Of a DNA stretch of 64,000 nt, positions 16,569 through 25,246 are shown piece after piece; positions within the stretch are counted from its first letter, which is position 1; the number at the start of each line of letters is the position of its first letter. The stretch spans positions 46,705 through 110,704 of the forward strand of contig JAFZWE010000037.1 of NCBI GenBank assembly GCA_017617445.1. Reading direction: 5' to 3'. This DNA comes from Bacteroidales bacterium (lineage in GTDB: Bacteria; Bacteroidota; Bacteroidia; Bacteroidales; WCHB1-69). The notes below the pieces were generated by a model. It was not told the origin of the DNA and made no database searches. It worked only from the letters and a program-made list of their open reading frames with translations. Made by a program: the position numbers and the translations under genes.

Positions 16569-18080
16569 ATGGGAATTACAACACAAATCATCGGACTGAT
16601 TGCATGTTTGGCCTTCTTGGTCATCACACATGAGTTTGGACATTTTGCCTTCGCCCGTATATTCAAAGTCAGGGTGGATAAGTTTTACATGTTCTTCAAC
16701 CCTGGATTCTCGCTATTACGCATGAAGAAAGTGGACGGGAAATGGCGCTTCAAGTTTTTCTCCGCCAACAGCGAGTCTGCGTTGGTAGCGGAAAAAGACG
16801 AGGAGGGCAATGAGAAGAAAGACAAAGACGGGAAGGTGATTTACCGTCCGATGACGGATGAGGAGCGCGCTGAATTGCCGGAGGGCGACTGGCGTAAAAA
16901 CCCCGAGAACACCGAATGGGGCATCGGGTGGCTGCCCTTGGGCGGCTACTGCGCCATCAACGGGATGGTGGACGAAACCACCAAGCCCGGCGAGCTGCCA
17001 GCGGAACCGCAACCATGGGAGTACCGCTCCAAACCCGCTTGGCAAAGACTGTTCATCATCACCGGAGGTGTACTGGTAAACTTCATCACCGCACTGGTGC
17101 TTTACGTCGTCATCCTGTTTACCTGGGGCGAAGAGTACATCCCTGTCCAGCAGGCCAGCTACGGATACCACTTCTCACAACCCGCATTGGCTGCCGGCTT
17201 TGAACACGGAGACAAAATCATTGATTTGGACGGATACAAGCCGGAACGCCTGAGCGACATCAACTCAAAAGTGCTGATTGACGGGGTTCAACGTGTCAAA
17301 GTATCTCGTACAAAAGGAGATAGAGACACAACCCTAACCGTCTACCTCCCCAAAGACTTTGCCAAAAAAATCATCGGAATGCCTGAGCGGAAAGACCAGT
17401 ATTTCTGTAACTTTGAAATTCCCTTTATCCTGGATTCCGTACCTGCCGACAGTCCTGCCGCGAAAGCGGGAATGCAAAAAAACGACCAACTGGTGGGATT
17501 GGATTCCAACCGAATCACCTCTTATTACGATTTCAAACCCCAGCTGGAAGCCCATGCCGGCAAAGCAGTCAGCATAGTCTTCCTTCGTGGCGGACACACT
17601 GATACGGCCCTAATTACCTTGAACAAGGACGGGCTGTTGGGGGTATATATCAAAGATCCAGCGAATTTACTGGGTACCAAACATCTGGAATATGGTTTTC
17701 TGGAATCCATCCCCAAGGGCATTTCCCGCGGCTTTTCCACCTTGTCAGACTACGTGAAGCAGTTCAAACTGGTGTTCACCAAAGAGGGAGCCACCCAATT
17801 GGGAGGCTTCGGCACCATCGGGAGCATCTTCCCCAAAACCTGGGACTGGGGTATTTTCTGGAACATGACCGCCTTTATTGCTATCATTTTGGCCTTCATG
17901 AACTTCCTGCCCATACCGGCATTGGATGGAGGATACATTCTGTTCATCTTGGTGGAAATCATCACCCGGAGGAAACCCAGTGACAAATTCATCGGCATCG
18001 CCAACACCATCGGTTTCATCCTGTTGCTGGCACTGCTCATTTATGCGAACGGACTGGACATTCTCCGTGCGTTCAAGTAA
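16569..18080 (+). CDS. rseP: RIP metalloprotease, site-2 protease family
   Basis: An inner-membrane zinc protease that cuts transmembrane segments, for example of anti-sigma factors or leftover signal peptides. The zinc motif HEFGH is at 21-25 in the first membrane helix. The third zinc ligand lies in MNFLPIPALDGGYILFIL near residue 455, the conserved N-x-x-P-x-x-x-LDGG motif. Between them are a charged insertion (EKDEEGNEKKDKDGKVIYRP near 76-95), usual in Bacteroidota RseP, and two PDZ-like domains (about 200-270 and 295-360). Length is 503 residues. It sits 21 bases after dxr, so co-transcription is likely. Confidence 0.94.
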   Translation: MGITTQIIGLIACLAFLVITHEFGHFAFARIFKVRVDKFYMFFNPGFSLLRMKKVDGKWRFKFFSANSESALVAEKDEEGNEKKDKDGKVIYRPMTDEERAELPEGDWRKNPENTEWGIGWLPLGGYCAINGMVDETTKPGELPAEPQPWEYRSKPAWQRLFIITGGVLVNFITALVLYVVILFTWGEEYIPVQQASYGYHFSQPALAAGFEHGDKIIDLDGYKPERLSDINSKVLIDGVQRVKVSRTKGDRDTTLTVYLPKDFAKKIIGMPERKDQYFCNFEIPFILDSVPADSPAAKAGMQKNDQLVGLDSNRITSYYDFKPQLEAHAGKAVSIVFLRGGHTDTALITLNKDGLLGVYIKDPANLLGTKHLEYGFLESIPKGISRGFSTLSDYVKQFKLVFTKEGATQLGGFGTIGSIFPKTWDWGIFWNMTAFIAIILAFMNFLPIPALDGGYILFILVEIITRRKPSDKFIGIANTIGFILLLALLIYANGLDILRAFK

Positions 18081-18088
18081 GAAGACCA

Positions 18089-18874
18089 CTACTGTCGTTT
18101 CTTTTTCTTCGCCCGCCGCATCTCTTCCCGCGCCTCGTATCGTTGGCGCGCCTTCTTGATGGTCTCCTCCTCAAAATCTATTTTTCCGATACAACGGGCA
18201 TTGTGTATGATCTGGGCCGCCCGCTTTTTCAAATAGGATGTCGGGCGGGAAGGATCTCTGTGCAACGGTGCGGGATAACATGCCGTGATCAAAGCCGACT
18301 GCTGCTGGGTCAAATGAGCGGCATCCGTATGATAGTAGTGCTGAGCTGCGGCCTCTGCCCCATAAATGCCGGGGCCCATTTCAATTACATTCAAGTACAC
18401 CTCCATGATCCGTTCCTTACTCCAAATATGTTCAATCAAAAAAGTAAAATAAGCTTCCAGTCCCTTCCGAAACCAAGAAGAGCGGGGCCACAGAAACACA
18501 TTTTTAGCTGTCTGTTGCGATATGGTACTCGCCCCGCGGCGACGTTTCCCCGACTCACTCTCCTCAATGGCCTTCTCAATGGCACCATAGTCAAAACCAT
18601 TGTGTCCCAAAAAATTATTATCCTCCGAAGAGACAGCACACTGCACCATGTAGGGAGAAATCCGATCCAAATCGCGCCATTCATGCTCAATGGAATAGCC
18701 TTTGTCCACTTTCCGGATCAGCATCAGCGGAGTTACCGGCGGGTTGACCCATTTGTATATAACAGGGAATAAAATACTGATTACAAATAATAAAAGAAAT
18801 ACAATCCCCGTGATTTTAAAGAATTTACGGACACCATTGTTACGTCTCTTGTTTGTTTTTCCTGATTTGCTCAT
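18089..18874 (-). CDS. mtgA: Monofunctional peptidoglycan glycosyltransferase
   Basis: A GT51 enzyme that polymerises glycan strands from lipid II at the outer face of the inner membrane. From the ATG at 18874 it has 261 residues. They comprise a basic N-terminus (MSKSGKTNKRRNNGVRKF), one membrane anchor (ITGIVFLLLFVISILFPVIY), and the GT51 domain with the catalytic-Glu motif VSSEDNNFLGHNGFD, then RRGASTISQQTAKNVFL, and KERIMEVYLNVIEMGPGIYG. There is no transpeptidase domain, unlike class A PBPs. A longer frame from 18946 adds 24 residues of low-quality sequence and is rejected. It converges with rseP, with 8 bases between the stops. Confidence 0.93.
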   Translation of the reverse strand: MSKSGKTNKRRNNGVRKFFKITGIVFLLLFVISILFPVIYKWVNPPVTPLMLIRKVDKGYSIEHEWRDLDRISPYMVQCAVSSEDNNFLGHNGFDYGAIEKAIEESESGKRRRGASTISQQTAKNVFLWPRSSWFRKGLEAYFTFLIEHIWSKERIMEVYLNVIEMGPGIYGAEAAAQHYYHTDAAHLTQQQSALITACYPAPLHRDPSRPTSYLKKRAAQIIHNARCIGKIDFEEETIKKARQRYEAREEMRRAKKKKRQ

Positions 18875-19012
18875 ACATTTAAAATAGAGCAGCAAAAGTA
18901 GTGAATTATCCCCAAAACATAGCGAATCTCTCTCCCTCAAATTCAAAATTAATCCCCAGTTTAATGTTAATAAAATTATCTGTCAATTAGCGTTTTATCC
19001 TCATTGATCCCG

Positions 19013-19020
19013 TAACTTTG
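19013..19020 (+). promoter_or_regulatory. Bacteroidota -7 promoter box, murA
   Basis: TAACTTTG matches TAnnTTTG and lies 25 bases before the ATG at 19046. Confidence 0.5.
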
Positions 19021-19045
19021 CTGCCGATTGACAAAACTGATTGAA

Positions 19046-20353
19046 ATGAGTTCATTTATTATTCAAGGAGGTGCACATCTGGCGGGAGAAATCACCCCGC
19101 AGGGTGCAAAAAACGAAGCACTACAGGTCATGTGCGCCACACTGCTCACCTCCGAAAAGGTGCGCATCCACAATCTTCCAGACATACGAGATGTCAAACG
19201 ATTAATGGAAATACTTATTGCTCTGGGAGTTAAAGTAACATTAGCTGACCGCAACACCTACGACTTTCAAGCGGATGAAATTGACTTCAACTATTTGCAA
19301 TCCCCGGAGTTTGTCAGGACCTCTGGGGCCATCCGGGCATCCATCATGATTCTGGGTCCGCTGTTGGGGCGTTTTCACCGCGCCTTTGCCGCCCGTCCCG
19401 GTGGGGACAAAATCGGGCGGAGGCCATTGAATGCGCACTTTGAGGGATTCCAAGCCTTGGGCGCCCAATTCTCCTACAATCACCACACAACGCTTTACGA
19501 ACTTTCCGCTGACAAGTTGACGGGACAATATATCCTCCTGAGTGAGGCCTCCGTTACAGGAACCGCGAATGTAGTGATGGCCGCCGTCCTGGCCGAAGGC
19601 ACCACCACCATTTTCAATGCCGCCTGCGAACCCTACTTATACCAACTGTGCACCATGCTCAACCGCATGGGAGCTCACATCTCCGGCATCGGATCCAACC
19701 TACTGACCATCAACGGGGTGAAAAAACTTTCCGGGTGCGAACATCACATTCTGCCCGACATGATTGAAATCGGAAGTTTCATCGGCATGGCCGCATTGAC
19801 CCACTCGGAAATCACCATCCGAAATTGCAGCATTCCGCACCTCGGCCTCATCCCCACCGTGTTCAAAAAACTGGGAATCCAGCTGGAAATCAATGGAGAC
19901 GACATCCACATCCCGCAACAAAAGGAATACGAAGTGGAATCCAACATGGATGGATCCATCCTGACCATCAGCGATGCCCCCTGGCCCGGTTTCACCCCCG
20001 ACCTGATCAGCATTGCCCTGGTGACCGCCATCCAGGCCAAAGGGAGTGTGCTGATTCACCAGAAAATGTTCGAGAGCCGCTTGTTCTTCGTGGACAAACT
20101 GAAGGAGATGGGAGCGCAGATCATCCTGTGCGACCCACACCGTGCCACCGTCATCGGACTGAACCGCAAATACCCGCTCCGAGGCACCACCATGGAATCT
20201 CCCGATATCCGTGCCGGCGTTTCCCTACTGCTAGCCGCTCTTTCCGCCGAAGGCTACAGCCGCATCAACAATGCAGAACAGATCGACCGCGGATACCAAG
20301 ATATTGTACAGAGGCTCAACGCTTTGGGAGCTGTCATTGTTCGCGAAGATTGA
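19046..20353 (+). CDS. murA: UDP-N-acetylglucosamine 1-carboxyvinyltransferase, Asp-type active site
   Basis: MurA adds enolpyruvate from PEP to UDP-GlcNAc, the first committed step of peptidoglycan synthesis. The 435 residues show the two-domain EPSP-synthase-like fold, with QGAKNEALQVM at 19-29 (Lys and Asn contact substrate) and SVTGTANVVMAAVLAEG near 170. The active-site loop reads ARPGGDKIGRRP at 116-127. Asp121 stands where E. coli has Cys115, the residue alkylated by fosfomycin. Asp at this site is known from Mycobacterium and Chlamydia and gives intrinsic resistance. The ATG at 19046 is chosen over an in-frame TTG at 19028 because it matches the usual N-terminus and lies behind a -7 box. 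Confidence 0.95.
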   Translation: MSSFIIQGGAHLAGEITPQGAKNEALQVMCATLLTSEKVRIHNLPDIRDVKRLMEILIALGVKVTLADRNTYDFQADEIDFNYLQSPEFVRTSGAIRASIMILGPLLGRFHRAFAARPGGDKIGRRPLNAHFEGFQALGAQFSYNHHTTLYELSADKLTGQYILLSEASVTGTANVVMAAVLAEGTTTIFNAACEPYLYQLCTMLNRMGAHISGIGSNLLTINGVKKLSGCEHHILPDMIEIGSFIGMAALTHSEITIRNCSIPHLGLIPTVFKKLGIQLEINGDDIHIPQQKEYEVESNMDGSILTISDAPWPGFTPDLISIALVTAIQAKGSVLIHQKMFESRLFFVDKLKEMGAQIILCDPHRATVIGLNRKYPLRGTTMESPDIRAGVSLLLAALSAEGYSRINNAEQIDRGYQDIVQRLNALGAVIVRED

Positions 20354-20372
20354 TTGAAAAATGACAGGAAAC

Positions 20373-20409
20373 AAAAAAAGTCCGAGGCAACAACCTCGGA
20401 CTTTTTTTT
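20373..20409. terminator. Bidirectional intrinsic terminator between murA and mscL
   Basis: A perfect 15-base stem (20373-20387 with 20394-20408) around a CAACAA loop, with an A tract on one side and a T tract on the other. It can stop transcription of convergent murA and mscL in both directions. Confidence 0.9.
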
Positions 20410-20427
20410 ATTTACGCTGGAAGAGGG

Positions 20428-20874
20428 TTAGTTGTTCTTCTGTTCTTTCAGCAAATCGCGAATTTCAGTGAGCAGCACCTCTTCATTGGACGGCGCGGGC
20501 GGTTCTGCGGGAGCAGCCTCCTGCTGTTTCTCCGTTCTGCGTTTCAGTGAATTGATTCCCTTGATCATCATGAAGATACAGAGAGCAATGATAAGGAAAT
20601 CTATCACATTCTGGATGAATTGTCCGTAGGCAAACACGGCTCCCAACTCCTTGGCCGCATCCAGCGACAAACCTGCCGGCTGGTCTGAAAGCGCCACGTA
20701 CATGTTCGTGAAGTCCACATTGCCGACCAACTTACCGATAAGCGGCATGATGATGTCATCCACCAAAGAACTGATGATCTTGCCGAACGCACCGCCGATG
20801 ATGACACCGACGGCCATGTCCATTACATTGCCCTTCAGGGCAAATTCTTTAAACTCTTTTACAAATTTACTCAT
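20428..20874 (-). CDS. mscL: Large-conductance mechanosensitive channel
   Basis: MscL opens under membrane tension and releases solutes on osmotic downshock. From the ATG at 20874 it has 148 residues. The N-terminal amphipathic helix and first membrane helix read [20 protein letters not shown], matching the gate region of the family. [17 protein letters not shown] follows, then a periplasmic loop, a second membrane helix ([16 protein letters not shown]), and a C-terminal coiled-coil tail with an Ala/Pro/Glu linker ([17 protein letters not shown]). A longer frame to 21006 would pass through the promoter box and is rejected. Confidence 0.95.
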   Translation of the reverse strand: MSKFVKEFKEFALKGNVMDMAVGVIIGGAFGKIISSLVDDIIMPLIGKLVGNVDFTNMYVALSDQPAGLSLDAAKELGAVFAYGQFIQNVIDFLIIALCIFMMIKGINSLKRRTEKQQEAAPAEPPAPSNEEVLLTEIRDLLKEQKNN

Positions 20875-20901
20875 ATTAGTATGTGTTTTTGTTTTGAGCG
20901 G

Positions 20902-20909
20902 CAAAATTA
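20902..20909 (-). promoter_or_regulatory. Bacteroidota -7 promoter box, mscL
   Basis: TAATTTTG on the minus strand, 27 bases before the ATG ending at 20874. The rest of the divergent 20875-21155 gap shows only AT-rich sequence and the tlpA-side promoter. Confidence 0.45.
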
Positions 20910-21044
20910 CAATTTTATTAGAAACATTGTATAATGTTATTGTAAAAAAACTAGAGCTTTTCCCAAAACCGGCGAGTCGTGACGACATTAAAGCACTTGC
21001 ATCCAAATTTTTGAAACAGAGAATTTATTTTTATTACAAAATAG

Positions 21045-21074
21045 TTGATAATTGAGAAAATAATTATATTTTTG
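21045..21074 (+). promoter_or_regulatory. Bacteroidota-type promoter of the TlpA-DUF6029-Omp28 cluster
   Basis: TTG at 21045-21047 and TATTTTTG at 21067-21074 are 19 bases apart, a good -33/-7 fit. The leader to the ATG at 21156 would be about 75 bases. Confidence 0.55.
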
Positions 21075-21155
21075 TGCTTTCAAAATAAACACAACCAAGA
21101 TTGGACAGTCCATCCGTCTCCAATCGTCAAATTTATTCATCAAAACAAAAAAACA

Positions 21156-21668
21156 ATGAAAAAAATCACGCTTGTTTTGGCATGTTTGCTTTTTGCAGGC
21201 CACATTTTTGCACAAGAACAGACCAATAATGGAAACGCCCGTTTCCCCTCCGTGGATTTAAAAACCCTTGATGGACAGACATTCAGCACAAAACAGTTTT
21301 TTGACGGCGAAAAGCCGGTCATTGTCAGCTTATGGGCCACATGGTGTGCGCCTTGCTGCAAAGAATTGGCCGCCATTGACTTGGTTTACGAGGACTGGGT
21401 GGAGGAATTCGGCGTCACCTTGTACGCTGTCTCCATTGATGACAGTCGTTCCGCTTCAAAAGTAGCTCCCTACGTACGTTCCAAAGGATGGGAATATGTA
21501 GTTTTGCAGGATATCAATTCCGACTTGAAACGGGCATTAAACGTGGTGGATGTGCCGTTCCTCTGCATTGTCAACGGCCAAGGGGACATCATCTGGTCGC
21601 ACACCTCCTACGCTTCCGGCGGGGAACAGGAAGTTTATGAAGTATTAAAAGAATTAATGTCCAAATAA
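21156..21668 (+). CDS. TlpA-family periplasmic thioredoxin-like protein
   Basis: A 170-residue exported thiol-disulfide protein. A signal peptide (MKKITLVLACLLFAGHIFAQ) precedes an AhpC/TSA-Redoxin-like thioredoxin fold. The active site is WATWCAPCCKEL with Cys64 and Cys67, plus an extra Cys68. The cis-Pro loop is VVDVPFLCIVNGQG near 135. Family members reduce or exchange disulfides in periplasmic or outer-membrane clients. Two further genes follow closely, a DUF6029-type barrel 35 bases on and then an Omp28-like lipoprotein with its own CxxC. A joint envelope redox role is therefore plausible. The longer frame from 21045 lies across the promoter and is rejected. Confidence 0.9.
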   Translation: MKKITLVLACLLFAGHIFAQEQTNNGNARFPSVDLKTLDGQTFSTKQFFDGEKPVIVSLWATWCAPCCKELAAIDLVYEDWVEEFGVTLYAVSIDDSRSASKVAPYVRSKGWEYVVLQDINSDLKRALNVVDVPFLCIVNGQGDIIWSHTSYASGGEQEVYEVLKELMSK

Positions 21669-21703
21669 ACCATTCCTCTTCCGAATCAGGAAAATAATCT
21701 CCT

Positions 21704-23431
21704 ATGAAATATTTAACAAAAATACTATCAATCAGCGTTTTAATACTGATTACCTCTCCCCTTTTGGGGCAATCCAAATGGGGGCACATCAGTGGTGACT
21801 TCGGATTCAACGGCATGTATTACATTCCAGATTCCACCATCAATGCCAAAGAGGTCAAAGAAAAAGTGCGCGCCAACACATGGCTGAACCTCAACTACAC
21901 CAATGGAGGGTTTACCGCCGGCATCCGGTATGAGTTTTACAGTTTTCCACTGATTGATTTTGAAGACATTGGATATAAAGGTCAAGGGCTGACCCACTAT
22001 TTTCTGGACTACAAGAATGACTTTATCCAGGTGACGGCAGGTACGTTCTACGAACAATTCGGCAACGGTTTTACTTTGCGCGCCTACGAAGACCGACAGC
22101 TGGGTATTGACAACAGCCTGCTGGGAGCCAGGGTGAAAGTAACGCCCTACAAAGGAATCATGATCAAGGGAGTGTGGGGCATCGAGCGCAAAAACTTTGA
22201 TTTTGAGTACCTCAAACGGAAAGACTTTGTGCGCGGTTTGGATGCGGAACTCTCCTTCAATGAACTGATTCCCGCGATGAACGAAAAGGGCTTCACCGCA
22301 TCTATCGGCGGAAGTTTTGTCAGCAAGTACGAAAAGAGCGAAAACGAGATGTATTTCACATATATGGGTCTAGATAGCACCGCACAGACGGGCATTCTGG
22401 CTGCCGATAAAATCCCGCAGAATGTGGCTACTTGGGCCGCCCGCCTCAACTTCGGTTACAAGGGTTTCCGCATTGAAGGGGAATATGCCCATAAAATCAA
22501 CGATCCCAACAACACCAACGACTATATTTACAAAAATGGCAACGCATTGTTAGTCAGCGCATCATACTCCATGAAAGGATTTGGGGTTGAAGCTTCATTT
22601 CTCCGTTCCGACAATATGGACTTCCGTTCCCAACGCAGCATTTCCGCCACCACTCCCCTGCTCGGAATCAACTACATTCCGTCCATCAACCGCCAATACT
22701 CCTATGCACTGCTCGGGAACTACTCCTATGCCAGCCAGCCCAACGGCCAGATCGGCGTGCAGGCGCAGGTCAACTACAAGATTCCCAAAAAGACAAAAAT
22801 CGGCGGCAAATACGGCATTGACCTTACTTTCAACTACGCCCGTTTCCATGATGTGGAACAAAATTGGGTGCCCGAAGCCCTGGAACACCAGAACATCAGC
22901 GGCACAGAAGGCTACACTTCCGGATTCTTCAAATTCGGGAAAAACCTGCTGTATCAGGACATCGGTCTGGAAATCGGCCACCGGTTCAACAACAAGCGTT
23001 GGGAGCTGGAACTGGCCTACAATTTCATCACCTACAATATGACGATTCTGCAAGGTCACCCCGGTCCCCTTTTCCGCGGGCACAATGTAGCAGCCAAGGT
23101 TTCCTGCAAAATCACCGACAAACACGCATTGAAATTTGAGTTGGACCACCTATATGCCAAAGAGGATGACGGAAGCTGGCTGTATGGAATCCTGGAGTAT
23201 TCCATCGCGCCACACTGGTTCATTTCCGTCGCCGACCAATGGAATTACGGCAACGAGGAAAAGGGACACCGTACCCATTATTACATGGTAGCGGCGGCAT
23301 ACGTCATCAAAACCACCCGCATCGCCCTGCAATTCGGGAAAACCAAAGAGGGCATCCTTTGCGTGGGCGGGGTTTGCCGCAGCGTGCCAGCCTCCTATGG
23401 CCTGGGATTGTCCGTCACAACTTCATTTTAA
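21704..23431 (+). CDS. DUF6029-type outer-membrane protein
   Basis: A 575-residue protein with a signal peptide (MKYLTKILSISVLILITSPLLGQ) and then an almost wholly beta sequence. Alternating aromatic/polar strands such as FTAGIRYEFYSF, FIQVTAGTFYEQFGNGFTLRAYEDRQ and IKGVWGIERKNFDF suggest a large outer-membrane barrel. The C-terminus ends in Phe (YGLGLSVTTSF), typical for barrel insertion by Bam. The pattern matches the DUF6029 group of Bacteroidota by eye. No plug or TonB box is seen. It lies between TlpA and the Omp28-like gene with gaps of 35 and 26 bases, so it is probably one operon. Its ligand is unknown. Confidence 0.75.
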   Translation: MKYLTKILSISVLILITSPLLGQSKWGHISGDFGFNGMYYIPDSTINAKEVKEKVRANTWLNLNYTNGGFTAGIRYEFYSFPLIDFEDIGYKGQGLTHYFLDYKNDFIQVTAGTFYEQFGNGFTLRAYEDRQLGIDNSLLGARVKVTPYKGIMIKGVWGIERKNFDFEYLKRKDFVRGLDAELSFNELIPAMNEKGFTASIGGSFVSKYEKSENEMYFTYMGLDSTAQTGILAADKIPQNVATWAARLNFGYKGFRIEGEYAHKINDPNNTNDYIYKNGNALLVSASYSMKGFGVEASFLRSDNMDFRSQRSISATTPLLGINYIPSINRQYSYALLGNYSYASQPNGQIGVQAQVNYKIPKKTKIGGKYGIDLTFNYARFHDVEQNWVPEALEHQNISGTEGYTSGFFKFGKNLLYQDIGLEIGHRFNNKRWELELAYNFITYNMTILQGHPGPLFRGHNVAAKVSCKITDKHALKFELDHLYAKEDDGSWLYGILEYSIAPHWFISVADQWNYGNEEKGHRTHYYMVAAAYVIKTTRIALQFGKTKEGILCVGGVCRSVPASYGLGLSVTTSF

Positions 23432-23457
23432 CACATTCCATTTAAAACCACCTGTTT

Positions 23458-24297
23458 ATGAAAAAAAACGCAATCATCATACTTCTCTTTTGCACGCTGG
23501 GCATGATCTCCTGCGACAAAATCCAAGGTCCCTACCTATCCTCCGACGACAGTGTAAACACCGATGTTGAATTTCCAGACTTGGACACGGCAGCGGTATT
23601 TCGTGCGCTACTGCTGGAGGAATACACCGGACACCGCTGCAACAACTGTCCCAACGGGCACCGTGAAGTGGAAAATTTGCTGCAAACTTTTGGGGACACG
23701 CTGATACCCATTAGCATCCACGCCGGCTTCCTGGCCAACCCCAACAGCTCCTTCCCGATGGATTTCCGCACCGAAGAGGGCACCCAACTTTACAACGATT
23801 TCCAGCTGGGCGGAACCCCTCGCGGCATTGCCAACCGCGTGGCTACTGTGTTGGAAGTCAACCAATGGCGTGATTCCCTGCAAAATGCCGACCGCCACTG
23901 CATTGCGGCCATCCAGCTCATCAACCAGTTTGACGCCAGCACTTCCAAACTGAAAGTCCACACCAAGACCACCTTGCTGGATTCGTATGAAAATCCCGTA
24001 AAACTTGTAATTTATATCACTGAAGATCACATTATTGCGCCGCAATTGGATGGAGAAGCCACAATTCCAGACTATGAACACATGCATGTGCTTCGCGGTT
24101 CTGTCAATGGCGTCTATGGCGCAAACATCAGCGAAAATGGCACAGTGGAAAAAGGGATGAGCTATACCAAGTCGTATGAGGTGGACTGTTCCGGCAAAAA
24201 CTGGAATCCTGCCAACTGCAGTGTTGTTGCTTTTCTCACCGATGCCGATACCAAAACAGTTCTGCAAGTTGCGAAGCTGCCACTTATAAATGAATAA
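23458..24297 (+). CDS. Omp28-related surface lipoprotein with thioredoxin-like CxxC
   Basis: A 279-residue lipoprotein whose lipobox is GMISC with Cys19. Early in the mature protein is EEYTGHRCNNCPNGHREVE with Cys61-x2-Cys64, the hallmark of the Omp28 group first described in Porphyromonas gingivalis. A thioredoxin-like core follows (PISIHAGF, then FQLGGTPRGIANRV with a cis-Pro-like TPR). The second half is a beta sandwich (LKVHTKTTLLDSYENPVKLV). It likely sits on the outer membrane. With TlpA two genes upstream, the two CxxC proteins could form a redox pair. It overlaps the YihY-family gene by 8 bases. Confidence 0.85.
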   Translation: MKKNAIIILLFCTLGMISCDKIQGPYLSSDDSVNTDVEFPDLDTAAVFRALLLEEYTGHRCNNCPNGHREVENLLQTFGDTLIPISIHAGFLANPNSSFPMDFRTEEGTQLYNDFQLGGTPRGIANRVATVLEVNQWRDSLQNADRHCIAAIQLINQFDASTSKLKVHTKTTLLDSYENPVKLVIYITEDHIIAPQLDGEATIPDYEHMHVLRGSVNGVYGANISENGTVEKGMSYTKSYEVDCSGKNWNPANCSVVAFLTDADTKTVLQVAKLPLINE

Positions 24298-25246
24298 ACT
24301 GCTTAAAAACAAAAAGATAGCATCTCTTGTCAACTTTTTCAACAAGGTAACACTGCCCGGTTTCCAGGGCATGCCGATTGGAAAAGTAATGGCATTTTTC
24401 CACAAGTCTGTCGCAAACGGACTGATTCTTCACCGGGCGGCAGCCATGACCTACCGGATTTTCATCTCCCTGATTCCTTTATTGATTGCGTTGTTTTCTG
24501 CACTCTCCTTTTTTGGGATCGGCATTCGAAACACCATTTCCAACTTTATAGAATCCATTGTGCCGACCTATGTTTGGCCCGCCATCTCCGACATGATTTC
24601 CGATGTTTTGAACAAACAGCACGGCACACTGTTTTCATTTTCCTTCGTCTTCGGAATCTATTTTACGGCCATCTCCATCAATTCCATCATCAACATATTG
24701 AATGCCAATTATTTCACCAGAAAAAGAAAAAAAATAGCCTCCCAATTGAAAACCGTGGCACTCATCATGGCGATTGGGCTTGGCGTTATTTTGCTGGCAG
24801 CCAGCATATTCATTGGTGCATCAGCGGGAGCGCGATACCTGGACAGCAGGCTATTCCATTCCAACAGCCTGCTTTACTTCACCATTCACCTGCTGAAATG
24901 GCTATTGTTGTTCCTTTTGGTGTATGTATTCATCTCCCTCATCTACTATCTGGCACCGCTCAACCGTAAAGAGTACCGTTTTTTCTCAGCCGGATCCACC
25001 TTTGCCACCTTTGCCATGGTGCTGGTCTTGGGCATCCTGAATTTCTATTTTGCCAACTTCGGAAATTACAACGCCCTTTACGGCTCCTTGGGAGCAATCT
25101 TCGCCATTTTACTATGGCTTTATTGGAACTCCATTTTTATCATTTTCGGATACGATTTGAATATCAGTATTGTAACTGCAAAAAAATCAGCCAAGCATAA
25201 AGCGAAACAAAATGAGACCTTGTCGCAGACTCTCCCCAAAAAATGA
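24290..25246 (+). CDS. YihY/BrkB-family inner-membrane protein
   Basis: A 318-residue membrane protein of the YihY/virulence factor BrkB family, once mislabelled ribonuclease BN. About six membrane helices are visible, starting after a cytosolic N-terminus of about 60 residues. The conserved block LHRAAAMTYRIFISLIPLLIALFS is near 45-68, and LGAIFAILLWLYWNSIFIIFGYDLN near the end is the family's last-helix signature. The biochemical role of the family is unsettled. Its start overlaps the Omp28-like gene by 8 bases and its end overlaps the next gene by 35 bases, so translation is probably coupled through this cluster. Confidence 0.9.
   Translation: MNKLLKNKKIASLVNFFNKVTLPGFQGMPIGKVMAFFHKSVANGLILHRAAAMTYRIFISLIPLLIALFSALSFFGIGIRNTISNFIESIVPTYVWPAISDMISDVLNKQHGTLFSFSFVFGIYFTAISINSIINILNANYFTRKRKKIASQLKTVALIMAIGLGVILLAASIFIGASAGARYLDSRLFHSNSLLYFTIHLLKWLLLFLLVYVFISLIYYLAPLNRKEYRFFSAGSTFATFAMVLVLGILNFYFANFGNYNALYGSLGAIFAILLWLYWNSIFIIFGYDLNISIVTAKKSAKHKAKQNETLSQTLPKK

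Noticed and set aside
19028-19045. TTG start for murA
   Set aside because: The ATG at 19046 gives the normal MurA N-terminus.
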